A stretch of DNA of 64,000 nt from DASQZK01 sp963732905 (GTDB lineage: Bacteria; Bacteroidota; Bacteroidia; Bacteroidales; GCA-2748055): the NCBI GenBank assembly GCA_963732905.1, contig CAVTBM010000006.1, forward strand, positions 310,001-374,000, in the 5' to 3' direction. The translations under genes and the position numbers were made by a program. Below, piece after piece: positions 10,082 through 19,464 of this stretch. Below the pieces are notes generated by a model, which worked only from the letters and a program-made list of their open reading frames with translations, had not been told where the DNA came from and ran no database searches. Position 1 is the stretch's first letter; each line of letters opens with the position of its first letter.

Positions 10082-10111
10082 TGTGGCAGCGCGCCAAGGC
10101 GCGCCTCCACA
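10082..10111 (+). repeat. REP-type hairpin, right of RAYT gene
   Basis: TGTGG (10082-10086), GCGCGCC-AA-GGCGCGC (10089-10104) and CCACA (10107-10111) form an interrupted palindrome with the same arms as the hairpin at 9245-9275. The central AA instead of TT shows that it is the inverted copy. Confidence 0.8.
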
Positions 10112-10246
10112 ATCAGTATTAGTCTCACAATCTTCATTAGCCTCACAATCTTCATTAGTCTCACAATCTTCATTAGCCTCCACAATCAGTATTAGTCTCA
10201 CAATCAGTCATTAGTCTCACAATCAGTATTAGTCTCACAATCTTTT
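10105..10246 (+). repeat. Minisatellite of about seven 18-bp units
   Basis: Units such as CTCCACAATCAGTATTAGT, CTCACAATCTTCATTAGC and CTCACAATCTTCATTAGT follow each other directly from the 3' arm of the right REP hairpin. The unit differs in sequence from the left minisatellite but again begins with the CCACA-like arm. Confidence 0.8.
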
Positions 10247-10338
10247 AACCCCCGCCTCCTGTACTGAATACAAGTTAAGATAATTGTCTGAGCCCTGTCT
10301 GAACCTGTATGGAGGATTCCTGCTCCTTAAAACAAATA

Positions 10339-11130
10339 TTATCCTTCCGCCAGCACCTCCCCAGCCGGCATCACAGCAAGCTTATCCACCTTAACCAGCC
10401 TGCCCAGCAGCCCCGACAGAAAATCAGATGACACCGGTCCCCAGCCTTCACCATCCACACCATGGAGGTTAAGTACCAGCCATCCACCATTTTCTGAGGC
10501 CAGGAAATCATTGATTATCTGTTCCGTCCAGGCATCCGAATTATCCGGTCCATGCGACTGGCAAAAGATCCGCACCGGTCCGGTGGATGGCATGGGATTA
10601 AGCGCAGTATCATTGTTGTAGGTCCATCCGCCGGTCCTGACAGCCCGGACCCTTTGCAGAACGAAATCCTCCAGCACAGGATTAGAGGCATTATAAGGGA
10701 AATTGAACACCGCTTTGGAGGTCACAAATCCATCCAGGTTTTTTTCAAAGCTGTCAAGGCATTTTGTGATCAGCTCCTTTGCCTGTTCGGGTGGTATCTC
10801 GGTGAGATGTGCATGCTCCCATCCATGGGGCATAATCTCATGACCACGAGCCTTAAGTTTGTTCCAGTCGTCGAAATTTCCCAGAGTATCATCGCTGAAT
10901 TCGCCGAAATGTCCGGATGCAAGAACATTCAGGCAAGCGTGAAGTCCGGATTTTTCGTGAATATCTGCGATCCTGTAAAAGGATTTCTTAAATCCATCGT
11001 CGAAGCTAAGGGTGAGGTAATGAGATTTGTGTTTCCCGATGCTCTTATCCGTTTGTGCCCGGAGGCTTGCTTCAACGGCTAGTGCAGCAGTGCCAAGAAT
11101 GGTGGTTTTGGTGAACTGGCGGCGGTTCAT
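10339..11130 (-). CDS. Polysaccharide deacetylase (NodB homology, CE4 family)
   Basis: The 263-residue product begins with a Tat-like signal (NRRQFTKTTILGTAALA), implying export of a folded, probably metal-containing enzyme. The NodB motifs are visible: LSFDDG (about residues 41-46, catalytic and metal Asp) and HGWEHAHL (about residues 101-108, metal His pair), followed by FNFPYNASNP in the position of the third motif. CE4 enzymes remove N- or O-acetyl groups from polysaccharides such as chitin, peptidoglycan or xylan. The neighbouring glycosidase and esterase genes suggest a role in processing an acetylated glycan. The gene is intact; substrate unknown. Confidence 0.85.
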   Translation of the reverse strand: MNRRQFTKTTILGTAALAVEASLRAQTDKSIGKHKSHYLTLSFDDGFKKSFYRIADIHEKSGLHACLNVLASGHFGEFSDDTLGNFDDWNKLKARGHEIMPHGWEHAHLTEIPPEQAKELITKCLDSFEKNLDGFVTSKAVFNFPYNASNPVLEDFVLQRVRAVRTGGWTYNNDTALNPMPSTGPVRIFCQSHGPDNSDAWTEQIINDFLASENGGWLVLNLHGVDGEGWGPVSSDFLSGLLGRLVKVDKLAVMPAGEVLAEG

Positions 11131-11504
11131 GAGCGGGTGGTATTGGTTTAAGAGGGAAAATTAGGCAATGCGAGGGGAAATAGCAAGTGGAATGTAATGG
11201 ATGTTTTATTTTCAGAACATATGCCGGAAAAAGTCTCAAAATGTCCATGCGGAAGTCTCATAACGGCACATTCTATTTTCATTTTTATTCTATAACTTGC
11301 AGATAACCAACGCCTAAAAAGATCCCCTATGATCACCTCGCAAACAGAACCGCCAGTCCTGATCAATAAAAAGAGTTGACATGCTAAGACCTGTTTTTCG
11401 AGGTCATGCACCAAAACACCTTCGCTTTAAAGGTTTTATAAATCCTGGTCAGGCAGAATATTATCGACACCGGTTCCGACGACAAAAGAAAAGATGCATC
11501 CTCA
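11131..11504. other. Intergenic region
   Basis: No gene or clear signal seen; the only open frame (11148-11414, minus) has no domain character. Confidence 0.35.
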
Positions 11505-11729
11505 TTAATATGACTTCTTGTGAGCATTCCTCTTTTTCTTTCGTATGGCTTTAGGCCTTTTGGTTTCCTTGAAATGTCCTTTATTCATGGAATATTCTGA
11601 CTTTTGCATCAGCATAAAGCCCTGTCTTTGACTGGCATGGCCGGATGTTGCACAGGATGATAGCGGCAGCCCTGTAAAGATCACTATTGCTGCCACCGCA
11701 AGCCCGTGTCTAATTCTAAATGGTTTCAT
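11505..11729 (-). CDS. Small lipoprotein-like protein with basic C-terminus
   Basis: A 74-residue product with a signal peptide and lipobox-like end (AAIVIFTGLPLSSCATS) followed by a short tail very rich in Lys and Arg (RPKAIRKKKRNAHKKSY). Small secreted basic proteins of this shape are common in Bacteroidota but have no assigned function that I can recognise. It stands alone, on the same strand as the flanking deacetylase and GH63-like genes. The signal peptide plus strong compositional bias make it likely to be real. Confidence 0.6.
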   Translation of the reverse strand: MKPFRIRHGLAVAAIVIFTGLPLSSCATSGHASQRQGFMLMQKSEYSMNKGHFKETKRPKAIRKKKRNAHKKSY

Positions 11730-12170
11730 GGCGCAAAGTTTTAAGGTTTAAATCTGTAATGCAAGTTGTGAGATTTAGTATACGGAAACTTTGGGGATTA
11801 GTTGTTTTGTACTGTGTTATAAGCAGACAAATCCTTGTAACCAGTTTGAACATCAGGGCGATGGTATATTTTTTGAAATTTCCAGATTTCAGATTCGGAA
11901 TTTCGGGGATCAGGGGAATACAATGATGGGGGGCGCTATTTTCTCAGTTACGTATTTCCCGTTTTACCATTATCCAACCCTAAAGAAAGGCTGACATAGT
12001 AAGAAGCCTGTTCGATATCATCAGGCACTGAGGTTATCTGCCCCCTGCAAGTCTGTGCTGCAGCATGGTGCTCCCCTCAACGAACTGGTATTTTAATTTA
12101 TCGCAAGCGCTTTCATAGAGGAGCTTAAGGGCTAAACCGCGTTTGGGAATGATTTTAATACAAAAGGAAA
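11730..12170. other. Intergenic region
   Basis: No supported gene. Short open frames on the plus strand lack domain character. I see no obvious repeat or promoter. Confidence 0.35.
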
Positions 12171-13949
12171 TTATTTCAGATATTCATGCGCCAGGATCAG
12201 GAAAATGGCCGAGGACCACGGCAATGATATATCTCTCTGCGACTTTCCTGTTTTGGCGTCGAAAGTCTCTCCAAAACCATTTATCATGCAGTTCCGGCAG
12301 AACCGATCAGCAATTTCCCTTGCCAGGGCTTCTTCTCCGTTCGCTCTCAATCCTGAACAAATTATCAATGTAGAGGCTGCCCAAACAGGGCCTCTCCAAT
12401 AGCCGTCCTCTTTGTATAATGTGCTATGTACATTTTCACTTGCCAATCCAATCTTTGTCAGATTGGATCCTTTGCCCTTCAGGTCACTGATCATCTTGTC
12501 ACTGATCTCCTTCGGAAGCCGATCTCCCAGCACAAGTGGAAGATAGCCCATCAGCGACATGTTGTTTTCATTTATACCGTTATCATCACCGCGCCTGGTC
12601 ACAAACCGCTCACCTGTCCAGAATGTTTTAATCATCCGGTCTAAGAGACGGTCTGCTTTTATCTTCCATTCAGCCGACTCGCGTGTCATTCCCTGCCTGA
12701 GTGCAAGGTCTGCAAGAAAATCCATCTGGATCACAAGATAGGCGCACAGATCGGGAGCTTCTGCAGGAAATCCCATGTCGAAAACGGTGGCATTATCCCA
12801 CCCGCTGTCGTTCCCATGGTTATACTGTGGGATGCTGTCATGATCGTCGTCCATATAGGTAAACCAGAAATTGGTCCATTTCGTCAAAGCCTGGTAAGCC
12901 TCTGCTGTCCGTTCAGGGGTAAGTATTTTAGGGTTCACCCGCTCCATCTCCCTGAGTGTCCAGCCATGAATCGGCGGTTTCAAAAATCCCCACATCATGG
13001 TACGATCAGTAATATAATCGGGAATTCCACCTGTCTGATCCTGATGGTCGAAAAGATGTATGAAATTATCCCATGCGAAATCAGGTAGATGATACGCTGC
13101 CGACATTGCATAGAAGCAATGATCCCATGCCCAGATCGCAATCATGTAGTTTTTTGAGGAGTACATAATGGTCCTTTTAATCTCTCCCCTGGGAGAGACC
13201 ACACACGACCAGTCGATGTAGGCTGCAAGTGCGCCAGCATCAGTGAGATATCCAGGGACAGATGGTGAATTCTTCAACCATTCTGAAAAGTTTGTTTCGC
13301 TCTTTGCTACGCACGCTTCAAAACTATCTTCAAAGGGGGAATTCTTCCAACCAATAAAATATTGCTCCAGGGCAATTTCGAAGTTTCCTGAAGCATCCGG
13401 CTCGATAACCACAACCGATTTTACAGGCACTCCAGGTTTCCTTTCTGCACGGATCTGATTCCGTGAGCCCTTAATTTGGCCAGTCCCCTTAAGTACGGTA
13501 AGTACATAGTGACAATGCCCTCCCATCTGTAAGCGCCATTGGTTATCACGCACGGGAATGTAAAGACTGGCGATATCTTCAAGAATCTGCCGGACAATAA
13601 GCGGACCACCATTTCCTTTGATCCGGATCGTATTGGCATCCTGGTAGGTAAGAGAAAAACGACCCGAAGAGGATTGTACATCAATCAATGCACTGTTAGC
13701 CGAAAATGTTTGCATCAGCGTGTCCATTTCGAGGGAGAAAATCCTCGAATCGTACCCTAAAAAGTTGCCTGATATATCTCTCAGGTAGAGTAGCTCCCTT
13801 CCGTTATTATCCGGTTTCACTGAAAAAGCCATCCATGAACCATAATAAGAGAAGGGGGTCTCCCGGAGATTGATAGCGGGCTGTTGTGCCGTGATCAGGG
13901 AAACCGGTAAAATCAGGGCTAGAATAAGGAAACAAATTATTTTTTTCAT
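12171..13949 (-). CDS. GH63-like / trehalase-like (alpha/alpha)6-barrel glycosidase, secreted
   Basis: The 592-residue product has a signal peptide (LILPVSLITAQQ) and an N-terminal beta-rich domain of about 230 residues. The C-terminal (alpha/alpha)6 barrel carries GH63/MGH1-type signatures: WAWDHCFYAMSAAYH (about 275-290), HQDQTGGIPDYI, NHGNDSGWDNATVFD (about 385-400) and YWRGPVWAASTL (about 525). The Asp in the NDSGWDN segment and the C-terminal acidic residues are the usual candidates for catalysis. Members hydrolyse alpha-linked sugars (glucosidase, mannosylglycerate or related). Context in a glycan-degradation cluster fits a periplasmic exo-glycosidase. The precise specificity is not deducible. 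Confidence 0.82.
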   Translation of the reverse strand: MKKIICFLILALILPVSLITAQQPAINLRETPFSYYGSWMAFSVKPDNNGRELLYLRDISGNFLGYDSRIFSLEMDTLMQTFSANSALIDVQSSSGRFSLTYQDANTIRIKGNGGPLIVRQILEDIASLYIPVRDNQWRLQMGGHCHYVLTVLKGTGQIKGSRNQIRAERKPGVPVKSVVVIEPDASGNFEIALEQYFIGWKNSPFEDSFEACVAKSETNFSEWLKNSPSVPGYLTDAGALAAYIDWSCVVSPRGEIKRTIMYSSKNYMIAIWAWDHCFYAMSAAYHLPDFAWDNFIHLFDHQDQTGGIPDYITDRTMMWGFLKPPIHGWTLREMERVNPKILTPERTAEAYQALTKWTNFWFTYMDDDHDSIPQYNHGNDSGWDNATVFDMGFPAEAPDLCAYLVIQMDFLADLALRQGMTRESAEWKIKADRLLDRMIKTFWTGERFVTRRGDDNGINENNMSLMGYLPLVLGDRLPKEISDKMISDLKGKGSNLTKIGLASENVHSTLYKEDGYWRGPVWAASTLIICSGLRANGEEALAREIADRFCRNCMINGFGETFDAKTGKSQRDISLPWSSAIFLILAHEYLK

Positions 13950-14465
13950 TAGTTAATTTTTTTGATTTTAAAAGCAGTATGGACCCACACATGATTGATT
14001 ATTCCAAGGTTACGTTCAGCTTCGATGAGCTCGGTTGCGTTGTCATCCATCAGGTGTTTCTCATTTTGATTCAATTTAACTCCTTATCCGTTTAAATCAA
14101 GTTTGTTTAATCAGCTCATTAAGCGTCTTCAAAAAATATTTTATAAAAGTCGCAGGGATGTGCTTTAATGGTTGTCTTTGCGCAGGGAAGTGCCATGAGG
14201 TACGTCCCTGTATGAATTGTATCACAAACGCCAGGGACATATTGTTTTATTGAAACACCATTGCTGCTAAAGGTACACCAGAAATATCATTTCAACAAGG
14301 TCTTTGTTATATAAACGTCTCATGGCACGTCTCTACGACAAAATAAGAAATGTCCTTATCGAAAAAGTTTTTGTATATTGATTCCCAAAGTCAACAACGG
14401 CCCGGCTGTGACGCTCTTCATCAGGACGGGGACCGGTAGACGGGAGATGAAAAAACAATATCTGT
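13950..14465. other. Intergenic region with REP-like GGGACGTGCC elements
   Basis: No gene. It holds a REP-like hairpin at 14183-14210 and two related half-sites, near 14146 (GTCGCAGGGATGTGCT) and, inverted, near 14321 (CATGGCACGTCTCTACGAC). It must also contain divergent promoters for the flanking genes. Confidence 0.5.
14183..14210 (+). repeat. REP-like imperfect hairpin (GGGAnGTGCC family)
   Basis: CAGGGAAGTGCC and GGTACGTCCCTG can pair with one mismatch and one G-T pair around a short ATGA loop. The same core appears at about 14146, 14321 (inverted) and 22507 (GTCGCAGGGACGTGCCA), so this is a dispersed family distinct from the GCGCGCC hairpins near the RAYT gene. Confidence 0.55.
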
Positions 14466-16421
14466 ATGAATACACGTGCATTTCTTGCATTCCTGGCAGG
14501 ACTGCTGGTTTTCGCATATCAGTTACCGGGACAGGTTGTGGTTTTGCCTGATAATCCATGGATTGAATATACCGGGAGGGTCGATTTTTCAAATCCAAAG
14601 AAGCCAGCGTTCGGCTTCTCGGGTGTTGCTATAAACTGTAAATTTTCGGGCAGTTCGGTGAAGGTCAGGTTCAGCTCGGGTACTACAACAAACTACTACT
14701 TTTACTCGATCGACGAATCGGAACCGGTCAAGATCCACCTGGCAAAACCAACCACGGACTACCTGCTCTCCAATTCACTTACCGATACCCTGCACCGGCT
14801 AACCCTGGTACGCCTGACCGAAGGTTCACAGGGAACAGATATCTTCGAAGGCATCATCCTGGATAACGGAGCTTCACTGGCAACACTGCCCAAAAAGAAC
14901 CGGAAAATTATCGAATTTTACGGCAACTCCATCACCTGCGGATACGGGAATGAGACCACCAATACGGCGGACGGCTTCAAACCGGAGCAGGAAAACTTTT
15001 ATTATACTTATGCCTCAGATGCATCAAGGCTGCTGGATGCCGATTGCATCGGGATCAGTATTTCGGGGATTGGCATGTACCGCAATTACGGGGGTCCGGT
15101 AACCGGCAGTCCGGATAATATGCTTACCCGGTACGACCACATCCTGTTCTACGACAACAATAAAAAATGGGATTTCACCGGTTATACGCCCGATGTGGTA
15201 TGCATCAACCTGGGAACGAACGATACCAGCACCGGTCTGTTCGACGAAGCGATTTTTGCCGATTCATGTAGATCGTTGCTGGAGAAACTGAGAAACCATT
15301 ATCCCGATGCCCGTATTGTCTACCTGACGGGTCCCATGATGAATTCAGCCAATACGAAAAAGGTTACAGATGCCGTCCAGGGCATATTCCACGAACTGAA
15401 TGACCCGAAGCTCAGTTTGTTTCAAATGTCAATACAAACCGGTGAGTTTGGGTTCGGAGGTGACTATCACCCCACGGTGGCACAGCACTGGAAGAATGCC
15501 CTGGAATTGGTTAATTACCTGAAAGGTATTACCGGCTGGCCAACCGCGCCGTATTTCGCAAATGCCCGTGTTGCTGTCGACGGCATGTCGGTGCTGGTTA
15601 ATGTAACCGAAGCACTGGCTGACGATCCACCGGTCGGCGGCACAGAAATCCTGGCGGACGGTGTTCCGATAGAGTGTTTATCTGCCAGCTTGTCTGGTGT
15701 AGATGACCATAGATTGATCATAACGCTGTCAAAAAGGATCCGGGAGGGGCAGGACGTACGCATCAGCTATAAAAACGGTGAAATAAGGAGTTATGAGCAG
15801 GTCCGGCTTCTTCCTTTCTACGACGAAGCAGTGAGTAACCCGGTCATTGAGACTCAAATCGTTTCTGCGGCTGTCAATGCCGATGGGAATATAATTTCCT
15901 GCCTTTTCAACAAGAGAATTGCGGAGATCCAACCCGACAGTTTTTTACTGCTTGCTGACGGGGATACAATAAATTCCGTTTCATCCGTTGCCCTGAACCC
16001 GGAAAATGATCATGAAGTCGAGATGGCTGCCGATAAAAAGATCTTCGAATACCAAACCATAAACCTGGACCTGTTCGGCGGGGCCGTTACCAGTTCCGAT
16101 GGCATAATGAATGATGCCGTAATGGATTTCCCGGTGAGCAACAACTCTCTCATCAACAGTGTCCCGGGAGCCAACACAGCCGATACATTTGTGGTATTTC
16201 CTAATCCGGCTGGAGACCGGTTCATGATTACCGGCAGTAAGACTGAGAACATACAGCGGATCGAACTTTACGACGGGACAGGGAGATTGGTGGCAAAGTT
16301 CAGGGTTGATCCGGGAGGCAGTTATGATATGGCAGGACTGGCGGCGGGAATTTATTATTGCAGGATCTTTTTGAAGGATGCACATAAGGGATCGGTAACG
16401 ATGAAGATCGTTAAAAGGTGA
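14466..16421 (+). CDS. CE2-like SGNH/GDSL acetyl esterase with T9SS C-terminal sorting domain
   Basis: The 651-residue product has a signal peptide (LLVFAYQLPGQ), an N-terminal jelly-roll of about 130 residues, and an SGNH hydrolase domain: FYGNSITCGYG (about 155-165, nucleophile Ser), CINLGTNDTS (about 250, Asn block) and GGDYHPTVAQH (about 335-345, catalytic His). That order is typical of carbohydrate esterase family 2. After linker domains, VFPNPAGDRF and the last 80 residues form a type A T9SS sorting domain, so the enzyme is exported by type IX secretion and probably cell-surface bound. It likely deacetylates sugars and fits with the CE4 and GH genes nearby. Intact. Confidence 0.88.
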   Translation: MNTRAFLAFLAGLLVFAYQLPGQVVVLPDNPWIEYTGRVDFSNPKKPAFGFSGVAINCKFSGSSVKVRFSSGTTTNYYFYSIDESEPVKIHLAKPTTDYLLSNSLTDTLHRLTLVRLTEGSQGTDIFEGIILDNGASLATLPKKNRKIIEFYGNSITCGYGNETTNTADGFKPEQENFYYTYASDASRLLDADCIGISISGIGMYRNYGGPVTGSPDNMLTRYDHILFYDNNKKWDFTGYTPDVVCINLGTNDTSTGLFDEAIFADSCRSLLEKLRNHYPDARIVYLTGPMMNSANTKKVTDAVQGIFHELNDPKLSLFQMSIQTGEFGFGGDYHPTVAQHWKNALELVNYLKGITGWPTAPYFANARVAVDGMSVLVNVTEALADDPPVGGTEILADGVPIECLSASLSGVDDHRLIITLSKRIREGQDVRISYKNGEIRSYEQVRLLPFYDEAVSNPVIETQIVSAAVNADGNIISCLFNKRIAEIQPDSFLLLADGDTINSVSSVALNPENDHEVEMAADKKIFEYQTINLDLFGGAVTSSDGIMNDAVMDFPVSNNSLINSVPGANTADTFVVFPNPAGDRFMITGSKTENIQRIELYDGTGRLVAKFRVDPGGSYDMAGLAAGIYYCRIFLKDAHKGSVTMKIVKR

Positions 16422-17158
16422 GATCTATTTTATTTTCTGAGACAGTACGATGAAATGGGGGTGTTGCTTTTTTTGGTTTTCTGTGGTTGGTTTATGGTTA
16501 AGGGGAATGTGCACCTGGGAGACAGAACTAACCTTTCTGGTTCAGCCAATCAAAAGATTCCTGGTTCGTTTCCTGCTCAATTCTAAAACAATACGGATCC
16601 TTTTTTAAAGAAATCAACATTTTCTTTCTATGGTGAACCGACTATATAAAGGTTCATAAATTTATTATAACGGCCTCGTGGCCAGTTTGCCGGCAACCGG
16701 CCGGTCTGCCTCTGCCAGGTCAAAGTCCGTGAGTCCCCCCGGGCCTGCAAATTTAATTTGATCATGATCACTCAGATGAAATTCACCTGATATATATTCC
16801 GCAAAGTAAGCCATCTGCCGTATCGCAAACCCCCCGTAATCATGATTAATTGTAATAAAGTGAATTGGCCAAACCTGTTTCACATCCCGAAAAATTAATT
16901 AAATTTATATTCCGGAGTTTACAAACGGGATTTTTTGCCTGCGGGAGATACAACAAGCATGGATTCAGGTAGAGTAAATCACCCACTCTGAAACCCGGGA
17001 AACGGGGGTCTTTTTTTAAAACTGAAAATAGTGAAGTTGATTTATTGTGAACAGGAACCTAAATGAGGATGATATAAACCAGTTAGCTGCAAATAACAGG
17101 TCTGATACGAAATAATATGTAATTGTGATTATCACAAATAATTAAATAAAAGAGCTTT
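16422..17158. other. Intergenic region
   Basis: No convincing gene. A 72-codon minus-strand frame from a GTG at 16883 to 16665 (ending VAGKLATRPL) has plausible amino-acid composition and could be a relic, but I do not recognise it. The last 100 bases are very AT-rich, in line with the following foreign-looking gene. Confidence 0.35.
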
Positions 17159-17848
17159 ATGATAAATAAAAAAATATTGACATGCTTAATTAGTATCTTT
17201 TTAATAACAGCATCGATTTACTCTCAATCTGAAGAAAACTATGTTAGCATACAAATATCATCTGGTTTATGTGCAAGTTTTTCAAGTTATAATACTGGAT
17301 ATGTAAATACACTTAACAACAACGAAATTTCCATTGCAGGTGGAGGGTTAGGATCATTAAATTTTTCTGTTGGCTATGGATTTAAGAAAAATTTTGAATT
17401 ATTAGGTTCTATAGGATTTGTTGCAGATGGGCCTGAATTAGATAATGGGACAATTAATTATTTTATTACTGTATATCAGTCATCCTTAAAATATAATCTT
17501 TTAAAAAGTGAAAAACATTTCCTTTATGCCGGAGGTGGATTTGCATTTTATTCTAAACCAACTTTATTGATAGATGCTTCACAAGTTCAAGGAGGGGATA
17601 AAACAGAGTATTTTTATAAGAGTTCGATTAGCCCTTTGATATGCATGTCTTATCACTACAGGCTATCAAATAGATTAGATTTTTTATTTGATGTAAGTTC
17701 ATCATTTAATAGATTTGATCTTAAAAGTGCCAAAATAAATAATTCAGATATTGAGATACAAGATTTAAGTTCACAAAAAAAAACAACTTTTTCAAAAATT
17801 GGCGCATCAAATATTGAGTTTCAAATTGGATTAGCATTTAATATATAA
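17159..17848 (+). CDS. Outer membrane beta-barrel protein, AT-rich, unknown function
   Basis: The 229-residue product has a signal peptide (ISIFLITASIYSQ) and then alternating short beta-strands with aromatic ends (GSLNFSVGYGFKKNFELLGS, FLYAGGGFAFYS), finishing EFQIGLAFNI, typical of a small 8-10 stranded porin-like barrel. No specific family recognised. Its codon use is strikingly AT-rich (AAA, TTA, ATA, AAT) compared with the surrounding carbohydrate genes, and an IS66 relic follows directly, which suggests recent acquisition. Confidence 0.75.
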   Translation: MINKKILTCLISIFLITASIYSQSEENYVSIQISSGLCASFSSYNTGYVNTLNNNEISIAGGGLGSLNFSVGYGFKKNFELLGSIGFVADGPELDNGTINYFITVYQSSLKYNLLKSEKHFLYAGGGFAFYSKPTLLIDASQVQGGDKTEYFYKSSISPLICMSYHYRLSNRLDFLFDVSSSFNRFDLKSAKINNSDIEIQDLSSQKKTTFSKIGASNIEFQIGLAFNI

Positions 17849-17952
17849 GATTTGCTTATCGCTATCCACTAATAAATTTACGAATTTTCATTGATTTATC
17901 GTAAGCCTTCGGCTAACTGCACCCCCACCAAATAAACCGATAAGTTGATTTT

Positions 17953-18158
17953 TTATTCCGATACTTGAAGATTCCTTGGAAGCAGATCTTCCCGTTTCTG
18001 AACCTAGTAATCAGGGATTTTGGTAAGAACCTTTTTTAGCCAGGCAAAAGGCTCTGCATTGTTGATCTTGCATGTTCCCAGAAAAGAGTAGATCATAGCG
18101 GTGTTGGCCTCTTTGCTGCTTTTCCATAATAAAATGCTTTGCAGCAAAGCTGACTTGT
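17953..18158 (-). pseudogene. IS66 family transposase C-terminal relic
   Basis: Translating the minus strand gives AMIYSFLGTCKINNAEPFAW followed by LKKVLTKIPDY, a stop, then VQKREDLLPRNL and a final stop at 17953-17955. This is the conserved C-terminal tail of IS66 TnpC transposases (...YSLLGTCKLNGINPFEWL...DVLERIP...LLPHNW). The catalytic DDE domain is absent and the fragment holds an in-frame TAG, so it is dead. The GTAAGCCTTCGGCTAAC string near 17900 could be a remnant of the element's terminal repeat, but this is inference. Confidence 0.75.
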
Positions 18159-18321
18159 TGAAGGTATTATTTCAAGATGTAGTCGGCAGTTGGCTTACCA
18201 ATCACAAAATTTTAAAAATCTCAAACCACATAAGGCAGATAAGGAAACATAAGGGGAAAGCTATGTGAACTTATGTGTCTTATGTGGTTCAAACAGACCT
18301 GCCTTCCCTCTATAATTCCTC

Positions 18322-18762
18322 TCAGGATCCCGCTCTCTCCAAAAACCAGGTGCCTGTATAAACCACCTCAAACCTGTTCCCGTCAAGGTCTTCTACGATG
18401 CTATACGTCGAAAATGTACCCTCTATCCGGCCTGTCTCGGGGTCCAGTTCCCCCTCGTATTCAATATCCGGGTGTTCTTTTTCCTTGTCTACAATATAAT
18501 TTCCCTTTTCGTCCACTAATAGCAGGCACGGGTATTTCTTTACGAAACTGATGAACACGTCTTCCCTGAACCCGTTTATGGTTACCGGTTCCTTAAAAAA
18601 GCCCTTTGTTTCATTTTCAATACAGATCCCTTCAATCGAGAAATCATCATCTTCTTTCAGGTCAGCCGTGAAATCAATGTTTTTTCCTGCCCTGGGGCCG
18701 TATTCCGGACCTAAGGTAAATTCACCTTTCCATAGTCCGTTTATTGAAGAATTCATGCTCAT
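18322..18762 (-). CDS. Conserved hypothetical cytoplasmic protein
   Basis: A 146-residue acidic protein without signal peptide. It begins with SINGLWKGEFTLGPEYG and alternates short beta-strands (FEVVYTGTWFLERAGS at the end), which suggests a compact beta-barrel or lipocalin-like fold. I recognise no named family. The open frame, codon use and regular strand pattern support a real gene. It stands alone between the IS66 relic and a long gene-free stretch. Confidence 0.65.
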   Translation of the reverse strand: MSMNSSINGLWKGEFTLGPEYGPRAGKNIDFTADLKEDDDFSIEGICIENETKGFFKEPVTINGFREDVFISFVKKYPCLLLVDEKGNYIVDKEKEHPDIEYEGELDPETGRIEGTFSTYSIVEDLDGNRFEVVYTGTWFLERAGS

Positions 18763-19464
18763 ATACTGAATATTATTTGGATAATGTCTTAAAAATCCAT
18801 CAAAAGTAACATGTTTTTTTTTATCTGGCCATATCTACCCCGCCGTGCGCTCCCCCTATGATCTGTACTCTCAGCTAACCCGTTCTGAAATACTTAATTG
18901 AACATTTCCTTTGTATGTTCATTTTTTTGCCATTCGTTTCATACATTCACTTCGTGAACATGCTCAATCAGGTAAATAAATACACTTCTCTGCTTCAGCA
19001 ATCCATTTTAGTAATGACCGGAAATGACTTTTCCCGACTAAAATCCAAATTATTAGCATAGAAAATCCGTCTCCTCTTTTTAAAATGGTTTTTTCTATCT
19101 ACCGGGGTCAATTATTCCCTGATCCGGGATCAGGTAATCGGTTACCAAACCTGACAGGTTTAACTGATTCGAAATCCGTTTTCCCGGTTCGCAGTTACCT
19201 GCCTGCCTTTCAAAATTCCATACCTATCGATAATATTATTAACAATTTCTCCTGATTTAATCATAAATTGTTACAATTATTATGCGTTCTGATAATAATT
19301 TTATCAATATTATGCATATTATATAAATATTTCATAATTTCGCATACTGTTAATATATTCACAGTATGAAAATGTATTTAAATTTCTCCTGCCTGCATCC
19401 CGGGAAAAGCGACAGCTTTAAATAGCCACATTCCTTTTCATCACCAACTAAATAATTATTTCCA
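18763..19464. other. Gene-free, AT-rich stretch
   Basis: No gene, repeat or RNA recognised in about 700 bases. The last 250 bases are strongly AT-rich and probably include the promoter of the following esterase gene. Confidence 0.35.

Noticed and set aside
9983..10214. Open frames with ETNEDCEANEDC-like repeats on both strands
   Set aside because: They read through the 18-bp minisatellite and have no coding support.
16665..16883. 72-codon minus-strand frame starting at GTG
   Set aside because: Composition is plausible, but there is no homologue I recognise and it lies in a gene-free stretch; left as a possible relic.
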